A stretch of DNA of 64,000 nt from Patella vulgata (Eukaryota; Mollusca; Gastropoda; Patellidae), in assembly GCF_932274485.2 (NCBI RefSeq), contig NC_065886.2:30615501-30679500 (forward strand). The letters run 5' to 3'. Every line of letters begins with the position of its first letter. Within the stretch, counting starts at the first letter, position 1. Below, piece by piece: positions 47,101 to 58,030 of this stretch. The notes beneath the pieces were generated by a model. It was not told the DNA's origin. It was given only the letters and a program-made list of their open reading frames with translations, and did not search any database. A program made the translations under genes and the position numbers.

Positions 47101-48645
47101 ATTCGACCTCCAAATCTGCAACAATATATACCAGTATCTTGTGATGTCACATCCTTTAGTTGAAATGTAAACACGGTCAGATTGTTGACTGTTTCATGGA
47201 CTCTACTTGATGTGGGTATCCATGTGGGGTGAAGTTTAAGCTGACCAGGAAAACCTTGGAATAGAATATAACCATCAGGTGCTTGTATATCATAAATATC
47301 GCCACTCATTTGATCCAGCATAAAAGTCAGTTCAGCATTTCTATGCCGCTGTACTATTTCTATATGAGTAAAATTACATGATAGACCTGAAATCGTATAA
47401 GAAATGGAATCGTTATAATTGCATACGTAAAGTAAATAAGTAAATCAAAAGCGGGACTAATTTACCAGAAGCAGAATACCAAAATGCGGTTATCGTAATG
47501 GACACTTCCGGCGAGAAAAACAAAGATGCTAACGCCCATGAAACGATTTCTCGTTCGAGCGAAGCAGCAATTCAACACAATACGGATGAAATACATTGCT
47601 TGAGACTGGAAATAGCTGTTGTTCAAGCCACGCTAGCTAATAACTTTCGGAGCAACATCGAAGAACAAGTGGTGACACGAGAAACTGGAATACCTGTTGA
47701 CGTCTAGTTCGAGATTGAGAACCGAGGCGGATTAACACCACATCTCTTACCAGCGTTCCGTAGCAGTAGTCATAGCAGCGTTGATTTATACTCAGATTTG
47801 ATTTATGACCTATTTTAAGTATTTATGCAGTTCATATGGGGTATGCACGAATTTCTAAATTAGTAACCAAGGCAATCGTGGCTTCCTTAGGGGCATGTCT
47901 TCGCTGCCTTCGGTTCCTTCGGAAGGTGCTTTCGGTTCCCCTTGGAGTTGCCTTCTTACTCTTACTTGTCTCTAATCCCGATAGACCCAGATTTACTGCC
48001 TAGCCATGGCTTGCCATCCTCATTGTGTAATATAGTATTCTGAAGATGAGTAGACTCCCATATTGCCAAAGCTTTAATTTATTATGATTATAATTAGAGC
48101 TTTTATAAATACCAACGTTAATAATTTCAGTTTATTTATATACTGTTGAAGTCAAGGCGACTATTACAAGAATGTTATGACCACCATACAAGACAGACTG
48201 ATCAACATCGGCTATAGACCATTGACGCTGGCGTCGATTACCCATTTCGAAAATACACATTTCATTTGCATTAGCAGAGAAATTGAAAGCTGGGAGCAAT
48301 TGCATATTACTGTATATAAAAATAACACGCACATGGGACGTGAGTCTAGATCCTAAAGAATGTATGTTCTAGTGTTTATATACACACATGTTGTCATGGA
48401 AACTGGACCCAGGGAAGAGAACACCGCGTACGAATTAAATGGAATGGGGTAAAACGCCCCTCTTTTCAGCTGCAATCGAACTAACGAAGACTAGAAAACT
48501 CTAATTACCTCGAGCTCGTAGCACAGGGATTATATACAGTACATATTTGTTTTTGATATATTACCCTGCAATAATAAAGTATATAAATACCTGCATGTAC
48601 ATTATACAAAAACAGGAGAAAGTGAGAATATTTTAACATCAACAT
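40569..48645 (-). CDS. GENE 3: multi-Ig membrane receptor with ITAM-like tail
   Basis: Exons, 5' to 3' on the minus strand: 48645-48591, 47386-47066, 46113-45802, 44588-44523, 43998-43726, 43374-42757, 41665-41555 and 41131-40569. All introns are phase 1. Lengths total 2319 nt, 772 residues plus TGA. Order: signal peptide, V-like Ig, C2-like Ig, short linker, canonical Ig, two Ig-like repeats in one exon, membrane helix, and a tail with six or more tyrosine motifs. ITAM and ITIM motifs are docking sites for SH2 kinases and phosphatases in animal immune receptors, so tyrosine-kinase-linked signalling is inferred. It is not closely related to GENE 1 or 2 in its Ig domains, since each is coded by a whole exon. 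A LINE lies tail-to-tail about 100 bp beyond the stop. Confidence 0.8.
41555..41665 (-). CDS. GENE 3 exon 7: membrane helix
   Basis: Acceptor ttattacag, donor AGCA|GTAAGT, phase 1-1. It reads NRIIIIIGISTGVGITVFIS then VILSSVFIYKKYRFS, a single transmembrane helix with a basic cytoplasmic flank. It has no in-frame ATG. Confidence 0.82.
41985..42280 (-). mobile_element. SINE family B, degenerate
   Basis: GACAAGGGGTAGCCGCGGTA, AACTTTCTCGGTCAACACCG and GGATTGAACCCTGGG (B-box-like on the minus strand). In the GENE 3 intron between the double-Ig exon and the membrane exon. Confidence 0.55.
42757..43374 (-). CDS. GENE 3 exon 6: two tandem Ig-like repeats in one exon
   Basis: One 618-nt exon, phase 1-1, holds two copies of a domain of about 95-100 residues. 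Copy 1 has GELFSITKKILAFPRP, HHYNLILTIDV and YLGKYCIDVQNEAGELRLCQ. Copy 2 has GQLFLVTKYITGFPRP, HHYNLTLSVHV and YLGDYCVELKNRIGKLLICH. The F-strand Y-x-C and N-x-x-G fit I-set Ig domains, but the B-strand Cys and C-strand Trp are absent. A new Cys sits on the G strand in both copies. Confidence 0.78.
43388..43510 (-). mobile_element. SINE family B fragment
   Basis: GAGGTTCAACGCCCTACTGT, then GGGCTAATGAAGACGGGC and CACTAAGCCACCGTGACTC; the middle is missing. It starts only about 14 bp upstream of the GENE 3 exon 6 acceptor. Confidence 0.55.
43726..43998 (-). CDS. GENE 3 exon 5: canonical Ig domain
   Basis: Acceptor atattacag, donor AAAC|GTAAGT, phase 1-1, 91 codons. It has all the classic features: GEELSVNCMSDCNPACDISW (B strand Cys, C strand Trp), then LQESDDGVYICTVNNIYG (F strand Cys). 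Two extra Cys in the B-C loop may form a second disulfide. Confidence 0.84.
44096..44443 (+). mobile_element. MITE family A copy in GENE 3 intron
   Basis: AAAGAGCTTAATCTGCCTAT at the left and AAATCTTACATAACGCCCCT at the right, between exons 4 and 5. Confidence 0.7.
44523..44588 (-). CDS. GENE 3 exon 4: short linker exon
   Basis: This 66-nt exon, phase 1-1, lies between acceptor ttttaatcag and donor AAAT|GTGAGT. It reads MGDTSCADVLGVSNNYTLHP in phase and contains an N-x-T sequon. Both junctions keep the frame. Because it is short and symmetric it could be skipped, and a second in-frame acceptor (gtgcag) lies inside it. Confidence 0.58.
45050..45740. other. GENE 3 intron segment with unclassified repeat
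   Basis: 45120-45205 (GTGTTCCAGAGTCAGTTAAT, CAACGTGAAGTCAAAGAAAG) matches 25845-25915 in reverse. The rest, including a 76-codon minus-strand frame at 45502-45732, is not recognised. Confidence 0.4.
45802..46113 (-). CDS. GENE 3 exon 3: Ig domain 2
   Basis: Acceptor ctattgtag, donor ACAG|GTCAGA (weak), phase 1-1. Motifs: KPSIRLSAPPD at the start, NIDLTCKAT (B strand), VYTWFKHG (C strand, Trp) and VDIVCTATDDPDCK (F strand). It matches a C2/I-set Ig domain with an extra Cys pair candidate. Confidence 0.72.
46310..46595. repeat. ~20-bp tandem array in GENE 3 intron
   Basis: Unit AATTTGGAAAATTAATGTTT, about 13 copies with two sub-variants (GGAAAATT then GGGAAATT) in blocks. A long T-rich tract to about 46990 follows. 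Confidence 0.88.
47066..47386 (-). CDS. GENE 3 exon 2: V-like Ig domain
   Basis: Acceptor gatttcag, donor ACAG|GTAAAT, phase 1-1, 107 codons. B strand LSCNFT, E strand LTVFTFQLKDV, F strand TSQDTGIYCCRFGG; a fourth Cys lies in VPGCGVKL. This is a complete V-type domain in a single exon. A decayed inverted copy is at 34655-34938. Confidence 0.8.
47430..48090. other. Unrecognised insert with a 69-codon frame
   Basis: A plus-strand frame at 47498-47707 begins MDTSGEKNKDANAHETISRS and looks coiled-coil-like. No splice context and no family recognised; it lies in the first GENE 3 intron and may derive from a mobile element. Confidence 0.35.
48155..48315 (-). other. Possible extra or relic Ig half-exon upstream of the GENE 3 V exon
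   Basis: An acceptor-like tgctcccag near 48310 opens a phase-1 frame reading FSANANEMCIFEMGNRRQRQ then WSIADVDQSVLYGG. This resembles the first half of an Ig V domain with Cys and Trp. The best donor (CTT|GTAATA) is phase 0 and does not fit the next exon. A related copy lies at 34.43-34.56 kb. It may be an alternative exon or an abandoned half-domain. Confidence 0.35.
48591..48645 (-). CDS. GENE 3 exon 1: signal peptide
   Basis: The reading MLMLKYSHFLLFLYNVHA is a good secretory signal ending at a plausible V-H-A cleavage site. The donor CAG|GTATTT is in phase 1. Joining to the exon at 47386 gives a mature start G-L-S-C-N-F. Confidence 0.7.
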
Positions 48646-49383
48646 GTTTCGTTTTTCAACACATTACAAGTAAAACCAACACGCTATTAAGACTCAGTTA
48701 CAAGGTATCCGGTGAAAAAACATTAGTTTAGCAACGGGAAATGGACCGTTGAGTCATTGTGAAGCTGACAGTTGATATGTAATCCAATGTATTCGTTATT
48801 AACTCTTCGTTATTCTAGGGGCATGTTGTGCGTTTAATGCGTTGTAAATTAGTCTAACAGTGACGTGTTAGTCCAGTTTAAAACTGGAATATTTGCCGTT
48901 TTTGGCAGTGTTTAACTTGCGATGCCTTAACCTGACAGCACTTTTGTCATAAGCTAAATAATTGATCGTTTCGTTTAGGGATCACTTCCACGCCATATAG
49001 ATTAGATGTATACATCAGTTCCGTGAAAGATGGGTTGAATTTCGTGACGAAATAAAATGCGGTTTTACGTCCTACTGTTCTCTTCCGACCGGGCTAATGA
49101 AGACGGGAAATGCTGATAATAGTATACATGAATCTATTCCAAACCAATATAAATAGATTAGTCAAGACACACAAGATTATCCCTTGCATAATTTTACACC
49201 ATGTATTGACGTGCTTTGTGAAAATGATTTATGAAAGTGTCGTTTCAAACCTTTTAAAACATATTAATTTTCTAAAAGGAAATGCGAAGTATTTTTAGGC
49301 TTGTCACGGTACCCACAATATGACAGCTTATTCGTGCATTGCCAAATTTTGTTGACGAAATAGCAAATGTCAAATTTTTAAAT
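48646..49383. other. Upstream region of GENE 3
   Basis: It would hold the promoter; no TATA box or initiator can be supported. Short SINE 3'-end fragments lie at about 49048-49110. Confidence 0.35.
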
Positions 49384-49401
49384 AACAAACATGACTAGAC
49401 T

Positions 49402-52400
49402 GCACGTCCGGTTGCGCAGTGGGACGGCATGGTCGCTTTCAAGACGAGGTGAGGGGCTTTAATGGGGCCCTCAAGATTATGTAAACAGTGAACAATGTAT
49501 AACGTCAAAATGTTAATGTCGATATAATCTTATAAAGCTAGCCAGAGAAACCTGTAAATAAAAATATAACATTCAAAGTAGTTAGCACCAGCAGACCGTA
49601 TTAACTGTAAAAATATGCTATAAGGCTTATTTTTGATAGGGTATAAAAGAAACACTTGATATATATGAATTAAGTTGACAAAAATCTGTATCATCCCTGC
49701 ATGGTTTTGAATCTATACTTGATATCAACTTAACAAGAGGAGAGAGAGAGAGGGGTTTTATATTGATTGTTATAAATGCAAGTATAATCTCCTATTTAGC
49801 TTGGTTTCTATTATAAATCAGACTATATAGGTTTAAGATATAGAACTCATTAGTCATGAGGTAGATTGGTCCCTGAAACTCTATTATGAGACACCTGTTT
49901 GTACACCTATTTCTATACAGTATTTGATTTGCGATAAGTAAACCTGTGATTTGAATATCGTAATGAAACTGCAGAATATGTGATATACATACCAACAGAC
50001 TTATTATAATATTCTTGATTGACTTTGTGAAACACGTCCCATCCTAACTACTGGATAGGTTTTCTTGCCAACACCTTTTGTTATTAAATTGGTCACACCA
50101 CTAGAACATAAACTCATAGTCCAATTGAGGCACAAATAGGTAGATCTATGACTTCTAAGCGGATTTAGAAGTTAAGATAAGCAAATATGTCCGCAAACGA
50201 CAATAAGTAACAATCTAGTAATACGATAATGCACCCACATTGCAAGTACTTACATTTGTGACACTTTTTTTTGTCTTTTAAATCAGGTTCATTTTATTCT
50301 TCTTCAAACATATCATGTACAAAACTTAAGACTCCGTAATTAGCTGGTGTTGAGGGAGCCATGGTAATAGCTTGGCTTGACACCCTTGGGTGCCAACTCT
50401 CAACTAACTTCCTTGGCCGCTGCCCGGTCTTAACTCAGACGCTCTCGCCCTAACTGAATAATCTCAGTTTGAATTCTGCTTATAACCCCACTTGTGGACA
50501 AAGGATGGCGGAAGGGATTATGCAGATGCCTATATTGCATCATAACTCAGGCCAGAGGTAGTAACTAATGACTTCTACGTGGCCGTTGGCCGTGTCAGAC
50601 CAGTGCCAGTGTCGACCATCTGTGGGTCATAATCTGATAAGGTGTTAAGTGACATATTCCTGAATCATGTCAGTTGTGTAACACATTGTTCTTACGTGGT
50701 TTATTGAATTATTGTTTCATTGAAGGCCCCTAATGCCCACCGGCAGGATTAATAGAATCCGCCCAGTATGGGGAGATATGGGGGTGGGGGGATTGTTTGT
50801 TTTTGTTATATATGTATATTTATGTAAAATTATATATCATAAGATTTGACTAAAATATATATAAAATTAACTAAAACATTTTTTGATAATGGATAAAAAA
50901 ATACAAATACTGTTAGCCAGTTGTCAGGGTCTAGGATACACCTTACATTAACAAGTAGGTAATAAAAGCCTTCAACTTACAATTACTGACTTGGAGTTTT
51001 TAGATAGAAACGAACAAGCAAAAGTGGAATCAAGTTTGTTGAAAGAAATTACAAAATTAGAAAACGATAGTGAAGTAGAAATATTAAAACAAAAACAAAA
51101 CGAACTGATAAACCTTAGGAAAATAAAAAGAGGGTCAAATTTATCAGAGCTAGGGCGCTATGGATAGAAGAAGGTGAACGACCCACTAAATATTTTTGTA
51201 AATAGAATCTAGAAATTATTATAGCAAGCTGATAAGTAGATTAGAGAAATATAGTGGACAAATTATTACAATACAAAAAGAACTTCTTGAAGTAACAAGA
51301 GATTTTTACCAGGAAAAGTGATTCTGGAAAAACGTTAAGACAGATTTAAAAATAAAAATGTCCAAAATCTGTTTTGCCAAGCTGTCAGACCACGAATTTG
51401 AAGAGCGTGAAGGTTTAATAAAAGAGGATGAAGCCCTCCGATTTTTTAAAAAAAAAAACCATGAAAAATGAAAGAAGTCCAGGATATTCGGGTTTCCCAG
51501 CGGAATTCTTTAAAATGTTTAGGCCAGATTTAGGGCCCTTTGTTATTCGATCTATAAACAACTTCTATGAGGAAAATGAAATGTCTATAGTACAAAAATT
51601 AGGTATAATAACGTGCATACCCAAACCAAACAAAGCTTTTAACACTTCTGAAAACTGTATGTAAAATAGCCACAGGCACAGTAGCCAACAGAACAAAAAA
51701 AAAAAAAAATCTGAATAAAATTATTCATAATGACCAAACAGGTTTTATTAAGGGTAGATATATTGACGAAAAAATTCGTTTAATATAATACGTTCTTGAA
51801 CATATAGCAAAAAAACCCCCCAAATACCAGGGCTATTGCTATGATAGATTTTGAAAAGGCTTTTGATAGCCTTTCCTGGAATTTCATAGATACAGCTCTT
51901 GACAATTTTGGCTTTAAAAACTCCATTAAACAATGAATATCAGCCCTACACAAACATTTAGATTCTTTCGGGCACAATCACAGTTTTGGGAGCGGCTGTA
52001 GACAAGGCGATCCCCTGAGACCATATATATTTTTATACGCGCAGAGCTACTGTCTAAATTACTTCGAAATTCAAAAAATATAAAAGAAATAACTATAGCG
52101 AGGAATACCTATTAACACAATACGCGGACGATACATCATTCATGCTTGATGGTTATCCAGAGTCATTAGCGGCAACACTGGAAACTTTAGACTTTTTTAC
52201 AATCCGTTCAGGCCTAAAAATTAACTTTTTTTTAATGGGGTTTACCGTCCACTCGACACAAACTAAGTCATTTCGGGACTAACATATGGTTTAATTTTTA
52301 TTTCAATAATTCGCTTGCGCGTAGGGGTCTTTAGCAGTGGGGGGAAACGGGAGGACCCGGAGAAAACCCACGAGGCTGGACAGGCGACCCTACTGCTTGT

Positions 52401-54227
52401 CACGTACAACCGGGGATTCGAAACCACGCCAGTTGACTCAATGACAGGCCTTATGATACAGCGCGCACGTGCTAACCATTCGGTCATCCAATCCCCCTAA
52501 AAATTAACTATTACAAAACAAAAGTGATTTGGATCGGCAGTAAGAAATATCAAGAGGTATACCATCATACAAGGTGAAAATTAGATTGGGAAGAAACAAA
52601 TTTCATTTTATTAGGAGTACATTTTTCAGTAGACATAGACAAAATGATTAAAAATAACTATGATAGAAATTCAAAACCTACTAAACATTTGGCAGTGCCG
52701 AAAACTTACAGTAATTGGGAAAATAACGGTTATCAAAACACTGGCATTACCAAAATTGATACATTGACTTTGCACAATTCCCTCCCCACCACATGTGTAC
52801 CTTTAAAATCTAATTAATACTTTTTAAGTTTATATGGAACAAGAAACCTGATCCTGACAAAATTTGCAGAGATACCGTATGTCTACCAATAACGGAAGGT
52901 GGACTTAACATGTTTAATATTTTAAACTTTACTGCCTCTTTAAAAATATCTTGGATAAATAAATTACTAAAATCCAATGCTACCTGGACAAAATTGTTTA
53001 AAAGCATAGTAAAAACAACAATAAGCGAATTAATAAAATATGGAAATATCTTTATTGGAAAAAAGTTAAAAAAACATATTACAAATCATATTTAGAGAGA
53101 TGTCTTACAAAACTGGTCATTGCTACAGAATATAATGAAACCGAAAAAACATGGCCGACTTCAATTGTACAAATGTCTGGTATAATAAAGATACAACAAT
53201 ATACAATCAACCATTTCATTATAATACATAAAGCATTGAAGGCATAAATTTCATACAAGAATTAAAAGATAATAATAACCAATTTCTTGGTTATAAACAA
53301 ATTATTCAAAAATTTGCCATAAAAAGCAACTTTCTGAAACATGAGTCATTGTTGCAAGCAATAAAAAAATTCGACAACAAACTTAATATAGAACATACAT
53401 ATGTAATCATCCAATCCCCAATATTGCTTTTTAAACTGTACAGCTTTCTGAAGTAAAAAAACTACAAAAAGTACATCGTCCAAAATCTCAAAATAAATTT
53501 AGACAGAAAGGTGTCTACATAACACACACTGATTGGAAAAGACACTATCTGACCCCCTTTAAATGCTGTAGTGATAAACACTTTCAATGGTTTTAGTAAA
53601 AAAATTATACACAGAACCCTCACTACTAACACCTTCCTATATAGAAACTAGTTTATAGATTCACCGCAATGCACTTATTGTTGTGAGATACCTGAAACAC
53701 TAGAGCACCTAATGTATGAATGTCCAAAAGTACTAAAAATTTGGAAAGAAATTTTCTCATGGATTAGTAAAATCACAGGAAAACCATTAATACTTGACAA
53801 AACTACAATATGTAATATGGTTAACTGGGTAATTATAAATGTGAAATTGTTTATTTACAAAACTAAATTTAAACATGCATCACTGGAAATCAAAGCTATT
53901 AAAAATATGCTAAAAGAAAAAAAATGAAATAAAAACATATTACTTACAAAGGAGTGATAATTCTGACAAAAATATGGAATCTTCTTGGAGATTGAATAAA
54001 TTATTAATAGAATAAAGCTGCCTTAGTAATCTAAATCCATTTACAACAAGACAGTGGAGTGTGGTTCTATATAATAATAAAAAGTTTATTTTTCTGCAAA
54101 ACTAATAATATTTATGTTTACATCTTGTAAAGAGAATGAGGCCCCAACCTTGGCACTCTCTCTAATGAATATATTTTTGCTGGGAAATAAAGCCCTTTTT
54201 TTAAAAAAAAAAACAAAAACAACAAAA
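49402..54227 (+). mobile_element. Decayed L1/Tx1-type LINE with 18-bp target duplication
   Basis: The same 18 bases (AACAAACATGACTAGACT) stand at 49384-49401 and 54228-54245, and an A-rich tail ends the element, as expected of target-primed insertion. Coding remains lie in several frames from about 50890: PGYSGFPAEFFKMF (51478), DQTGFIKGRYID (51735), AMIDFEKAFDSLSWNFID (51835), GCRQGDPL (51990), QYADDTSFMLDGYPESLAA (52120), GLKIN, then a C-terminal YCCEIPETLEHLMYECPK (53680). The endonuclease was not found and 49.4-50.8 kb is unassigned. Many frameshifts and stops break it. A SINE interrupts it at 52.23 kb. Confidence 0.8.
52227..52495 (-). mobile_element. SINE family A copy nested in the LINE
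   Basis: Full-length copy flanked by a 14-bp direct repeat, CCTAAAAATTAACT, at 52213-52226 and 52496-52509. LINE coding resumes after it. The minus-strand head has GGTTTCGAATCCCCGG (B box). Confidence 0.88.
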
Positions 54228-54471
54228 AACAAACATGACTAGACTAGTCAGTTTCAGAGGTGTGCCTCATCGACATAGCCAAAAATTCAAATAAAATTAT
54301 TGCAAATGCCGACTTCCGCTCAATCTTTTGAAATAAAAGTTTAATCGTATAGAGTGTCCCCCGTGAATAAGTGAAATAACACTTTAGATCATTCCCATAA
54401 ACACGAAATCAAATAGGTTTTACTCGTTTGATTTATATAATTGAAAGGCATTTGGGGCAATAAGGAAGTTT

Positions 54472-54824
54472 ATTAAAGCTGCAATTTTATATTTTTAAGT
54501 TATATTTTTAAAATTTCTAACATAAAGCCTTAAAATAGATGGTTAAAGAATAATCCTATTAATCCTATAAGTCATATTGCCAGCTGAGAAATTGGCAAAA
54601 TATTATTTTCAACTTCAAATTCCAACGTTTGAAGGTAGCTAATGCATGGGGGCAATAGGAAAACAAGGGAGGTAATTGTGTTATTATTTCATGTGTCAAT
54701 GATTTTTAAGGGTGAGAAATAATGCCCATGGTCGTATAATAGCGAGTTGATAACCTATTGAGCAAAAAACATAGAAATAATTATGTTTTGACTTTCTTAG
54801 AAAAATGAAATTCTCGCTTTAAAG
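54472..54824 (+). mobile_element. MITE family B copy
   Basis: Inverted relative to 19725-20086; ends TTAAAGCTGCAATTTTATAT and GAAATTCTCGCTTTAAAG. Confidence 0.6.
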
Positions 54825-54845
54825 AATATTTTGTTTTGTGTTTTA

Positions 54846-55640
54846 GGTGTCTGGTCAGAGATATTGGCGATTAAGGTCACACATTGGGAACTTATTGTGA
54901 AAAAAAATTGATTTATGACATGGAAAATGTTACTGGCTCCAATCGATTAGTAAATTCACACAAAATATAACAAATGAACTGTTTGCTATTAGATATATAT
55001 ATATTTTATTACATGTGTCATCTATTTATTTTAGGATTTTGGTGGGGACATCATCCCCACTGTTGGCTTGTTTGAATACATATGGACAAAATCATTTCAT
55101 ACATTATTATTTCAATAACAGTTATATCACTTTTTAAGTGTATTTATATAATACCATTAGACTTTCTAATGGTAGGTAGGGATGTTACATGCTAACTTAC
55201 ATAAACTTTGTATATATGACAGTGAGATTCTCCTTTGTTGTATGATGACTTATTGTATACGAAGTTGATTTCCGCTTATGTCGTCATAATGTTCCGGTTC
55301 GATGAATTTCGAGAAATGTTTTTTGGAGAAATGTTATTGATGAAATGTTTTTGGAGAAATGTTTTGCAAGATTTGTATTTGGAGATTTGTATTTAGAAAT
55401 TTGTTGTTCGAGATTTGTTTTTCGTTGTATGTCTATGATGAAATGTAAATGTAGATTATTTTTTTTGATTTACTAAAATCAATTCTGTTTTTATATTAAA
55501 ATAAAATCAAATTAAACTAAAATACATTTAACAAATCTGATATGACAAATGTCTGATTTGTAAAACAAATAATGTTAATTTCAGTGTACAAATGTCGAAA
55601 TACGAAAACCAATGAAGAAATAAGATTTAAGGACTATGAA
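54846..55640. other. AT-rich stretch between elements
   Basis: A short tandem of GAAATGTTTTTGGA-like units at 55310-55420 and AT-rich filler; no gene recognised. Confidence 0.4.
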
Positions 55641-55679
55641 TTAAGAACTAAGAATTAAGAACACTGAATAAAGAGCTGT

Positions 55680-56395
55680 TTGGTCTTCCATAGAACATCC
55701 ATTGCCGCAGACCTTACCGTGGACCGATCCCCCCCTCGCCATCGACGTGAACGTCTAAGTTTGCCAAACAACAACACCAGAACTGGCGACACAGGCAGTA
55801 GAGAACTCTTCTGTTCACAGATGAGAGTCGGTATTGCGTATCAACTGCAGATGACAGAACCAGAATATGGCGTCGACGTGGCCAGCGTTATTCTGACCAA
55901 TGTGTCATGGAATGAGTCATGGGGAGGTCCAAGCATAATGGTTTGGGGTGGAATCTGCCTGAACCAGAGAGTGGGTCCTGTGGTGTTCCAAAATCTTAAT
56001 TCAGGGAGAGGAGGCAACATCACAGCAGTGCGCTACATCGATCAAGCTCTAAGGCCCCACATCATACCACATTTTGCACGTCATCGAAACAACGTTTTCC
56101 AGCCTACACCGCCAGAGTTACTCGGGACTTTCTACGACAGAACGGTGTTCACGTTATGCACTGGCCAGCCCTTAGCCCGGACTTAAATCCGATCGAACAT
56201 CTTTGGGTTGAAATTCAGAGGAGACTTAATAACGTCGTACCGAGACCAAACACAGCCGATGGATTGCGCCAGGCTTTTCTGAGAGTGTGGTTCCAGGTGC
56301 CAATGGCGTTCATCAATCGCCTGGTCCGCTCCATGTTCAGAATCTGCGCTGCTGTTATTGACACTCGCGGTGGACACGCCAGATACTAATGTATA
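55680..56395 (+). mobile_element. Tc1-like DNA transposon remnant
   Basis: Transposase pieces in at least three frames: LFTDESRYCVSTADDRTR (first catalytic Asp, 55815), then SWGGPSIMVWGGICLNQRVG (55915) and HWPALSPDLNPIEHLWVEIQ (56156, with the S-P-D-L-N-P-I-E-H box). The N-terminal DNA-binding part and the left end are missing. Frameshifts near 55815-55850 and 55900, and a larger disruption near 56100, make it inactive. Confidence 0.85.
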
Positions 56396-56439
56396 GACTG
56401 TGTACACACTCTAAACCTTCTCGTAATGTAGGGGGGGGG

Positions 56440-56629
56440 GGGGGGTGGATGGCCGAATGGTTAGCACGTGCGTGCTGTATCATAAGACCAGTCATTGAGT
56501 CAACTGGCGTGGTTTCGAATCCCCGGTTGTACGTGACAAGGAGTAGGGTCGCCTGTCCAGCCTCGTGGGTTTTCTCCGGGTCCTCCGGTTTCCTCCCACT
56601 GCTAAAGACCCCTACGTGCAAGCGAATTT
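56440..56629 (+). mobile_element. SINE family A, 5' part
   Basis: Clean tRNA-like head: TGGCCGAATGGTTAGCACGT (A box) and GTGGTTTCGAATCCCCGG (B box). The copy stops at GTGCAAGCGAATT and joins a MITE. Confidence 0.82.
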
Positions 56630-56945
56630 GCTGATAATTTCATTCAAATTGATCACTATAAACCGAGAACTAAGCGATTGAAATTTCCGCCTAGCCTCGA
56701 TCATCATTACTAAAGTCAGTAGGATAAACAGCAAGTCTCGATTATCCATGTCATCGTTAAATCGTGAAGGAGAGTTAGGCAGTAAATCGGCTCATAATCC
56801 ACTAAGGATCGCAGGCTAGCGATGCCATCTAGAGTTGAATATGGTCTGGATAGGTTAATTAATGTCTAATTAATAATTTAGAAAACATTTCAGGCCTAAA
56901 GAAAGACCTGCAATAGACAGATTTAGCTCTTGCATAATGTATGTT
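56630..56945 (-). mobile_element. MITE family A copy, truncated
   Basis: Starts inside the family at TGCTGATAATTTCA and runs to GCTCTTGCATAATGTATG. The missing end was replaced at the SINE junction. Confidence 0.7.
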
Positions 56946-57129
56946 TAACTAATTTCAAGTTTAATTTTCAAGATGTTGTATCTATCTAATGAGTTGTATA
57001 TTATTTTAATTTTCTTTTCGACGTATGAAATATAACTTCTGGAATTCGGAACATTTTTCTTTATCTTACATGCATAGATATAATATTTTGATAACAATAT
57101 AAGTAAATTAACAATATTTAATTGTTTTT

Positions 57130-57390
57130 CATTTTTGAAATTCTCATGAGTGGTGGATTACTGCCGAATCTCGAATCCCAAATAATGTGCTGGCTCGTTA
57201 TTCGGGATTCGACCATCAGGCAGGTGATTGCAGGAGAGGACTGCCCCATGCACTCCGACAAACCTGTCAACACTCTACTCGCTTGACAAACGGTCGTCTC
57301 CTTGCTAGTCGGCCACCCAACGTTCACTTACCCCTATACGATCGTTATTCGTTATTCTCAAATTCCGAATAACGAGCCAGCACAGGATTA
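57130..57390. repeat. Inverted-repeat element of the ATAACGAG family
   Basis: CTGGCTCGTTATTCGGGATT near 57190 faces AATTCCGAATAACGAGCCAG near 57365; non-coding. Confidence 0.55.
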
Positions 57391-57539
57391 GACAATATTT
57401 GCAAAAACGGCTGAACCGTTTGTCACGAATTTTTGCGGTATGGAAAGATGGGCGGACAGAAATATCGTGAAATATAGTTATATAAAGAAAGAAAAATGCG
57501 GGAACTGAACGAACAAGTAAGACCAACAGTATCAAGCCT

Positions 57540-58030
57540 AAAGCCTGTTTTCCACTAGGCGATTTTTTTCGCTACGAAAGATTTCGAGCAATCGCGCTTG
57601 TATTTTCCACTACACAAGCGATTGTTTCGATCATCCTTTGTTTCATAGCAGAGTTGGCGCGAAAGGTTTCCTTCCTGAACTTCCACAATGGCTGCTGCTT
57701 TTAATCTGACATATTTACTCTTGTTAAAGGTAAGATTGGTTAACATTTTGGTTTAGAAGAAAAATGTTCAGTTCAGCCATTTTGTTTGCGGGGAGAAACG
57801 AGAATGGGGTGGCCTTGGCCTCGTGAGTTGTATTACCACGTGAGAGTTTACGGAATTCTGATTGGCATGCTCCGTTTTCGCGGCTGGAAAGTAGAAACTG
57901 GTCGAACTCACTTTTTCCCAGAGAAAAGAGCCAGGAAAAAGTGTGGCGCCGCCTGAAATTATACTGCGTATGCCTGTACTCGAAAAAATTCGCTTCGCGC
58001 GAAAAAATTCGCCTAGTGGAAAAAAGGCTT
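57540..58030. mobile_element. 490-bp MITE
   Basis: AAGCCTGTTTTCCACTAGGC at the left and its inverse CGCCTAGTGGAAAAAAGGCT at the right. Internal sub-repeats on TTTTCCACTA and GAAAAAATTCGC; no coding sequence. Confidence 0.75.

Noticed and set aside
56440-56530. A- and B-box sequences suggesting a tRNA gene
   Set aside because: The same head recurs in many copies fused to a common body and CT-rich tail, so it is a SINE; no cloverleaf was supported.
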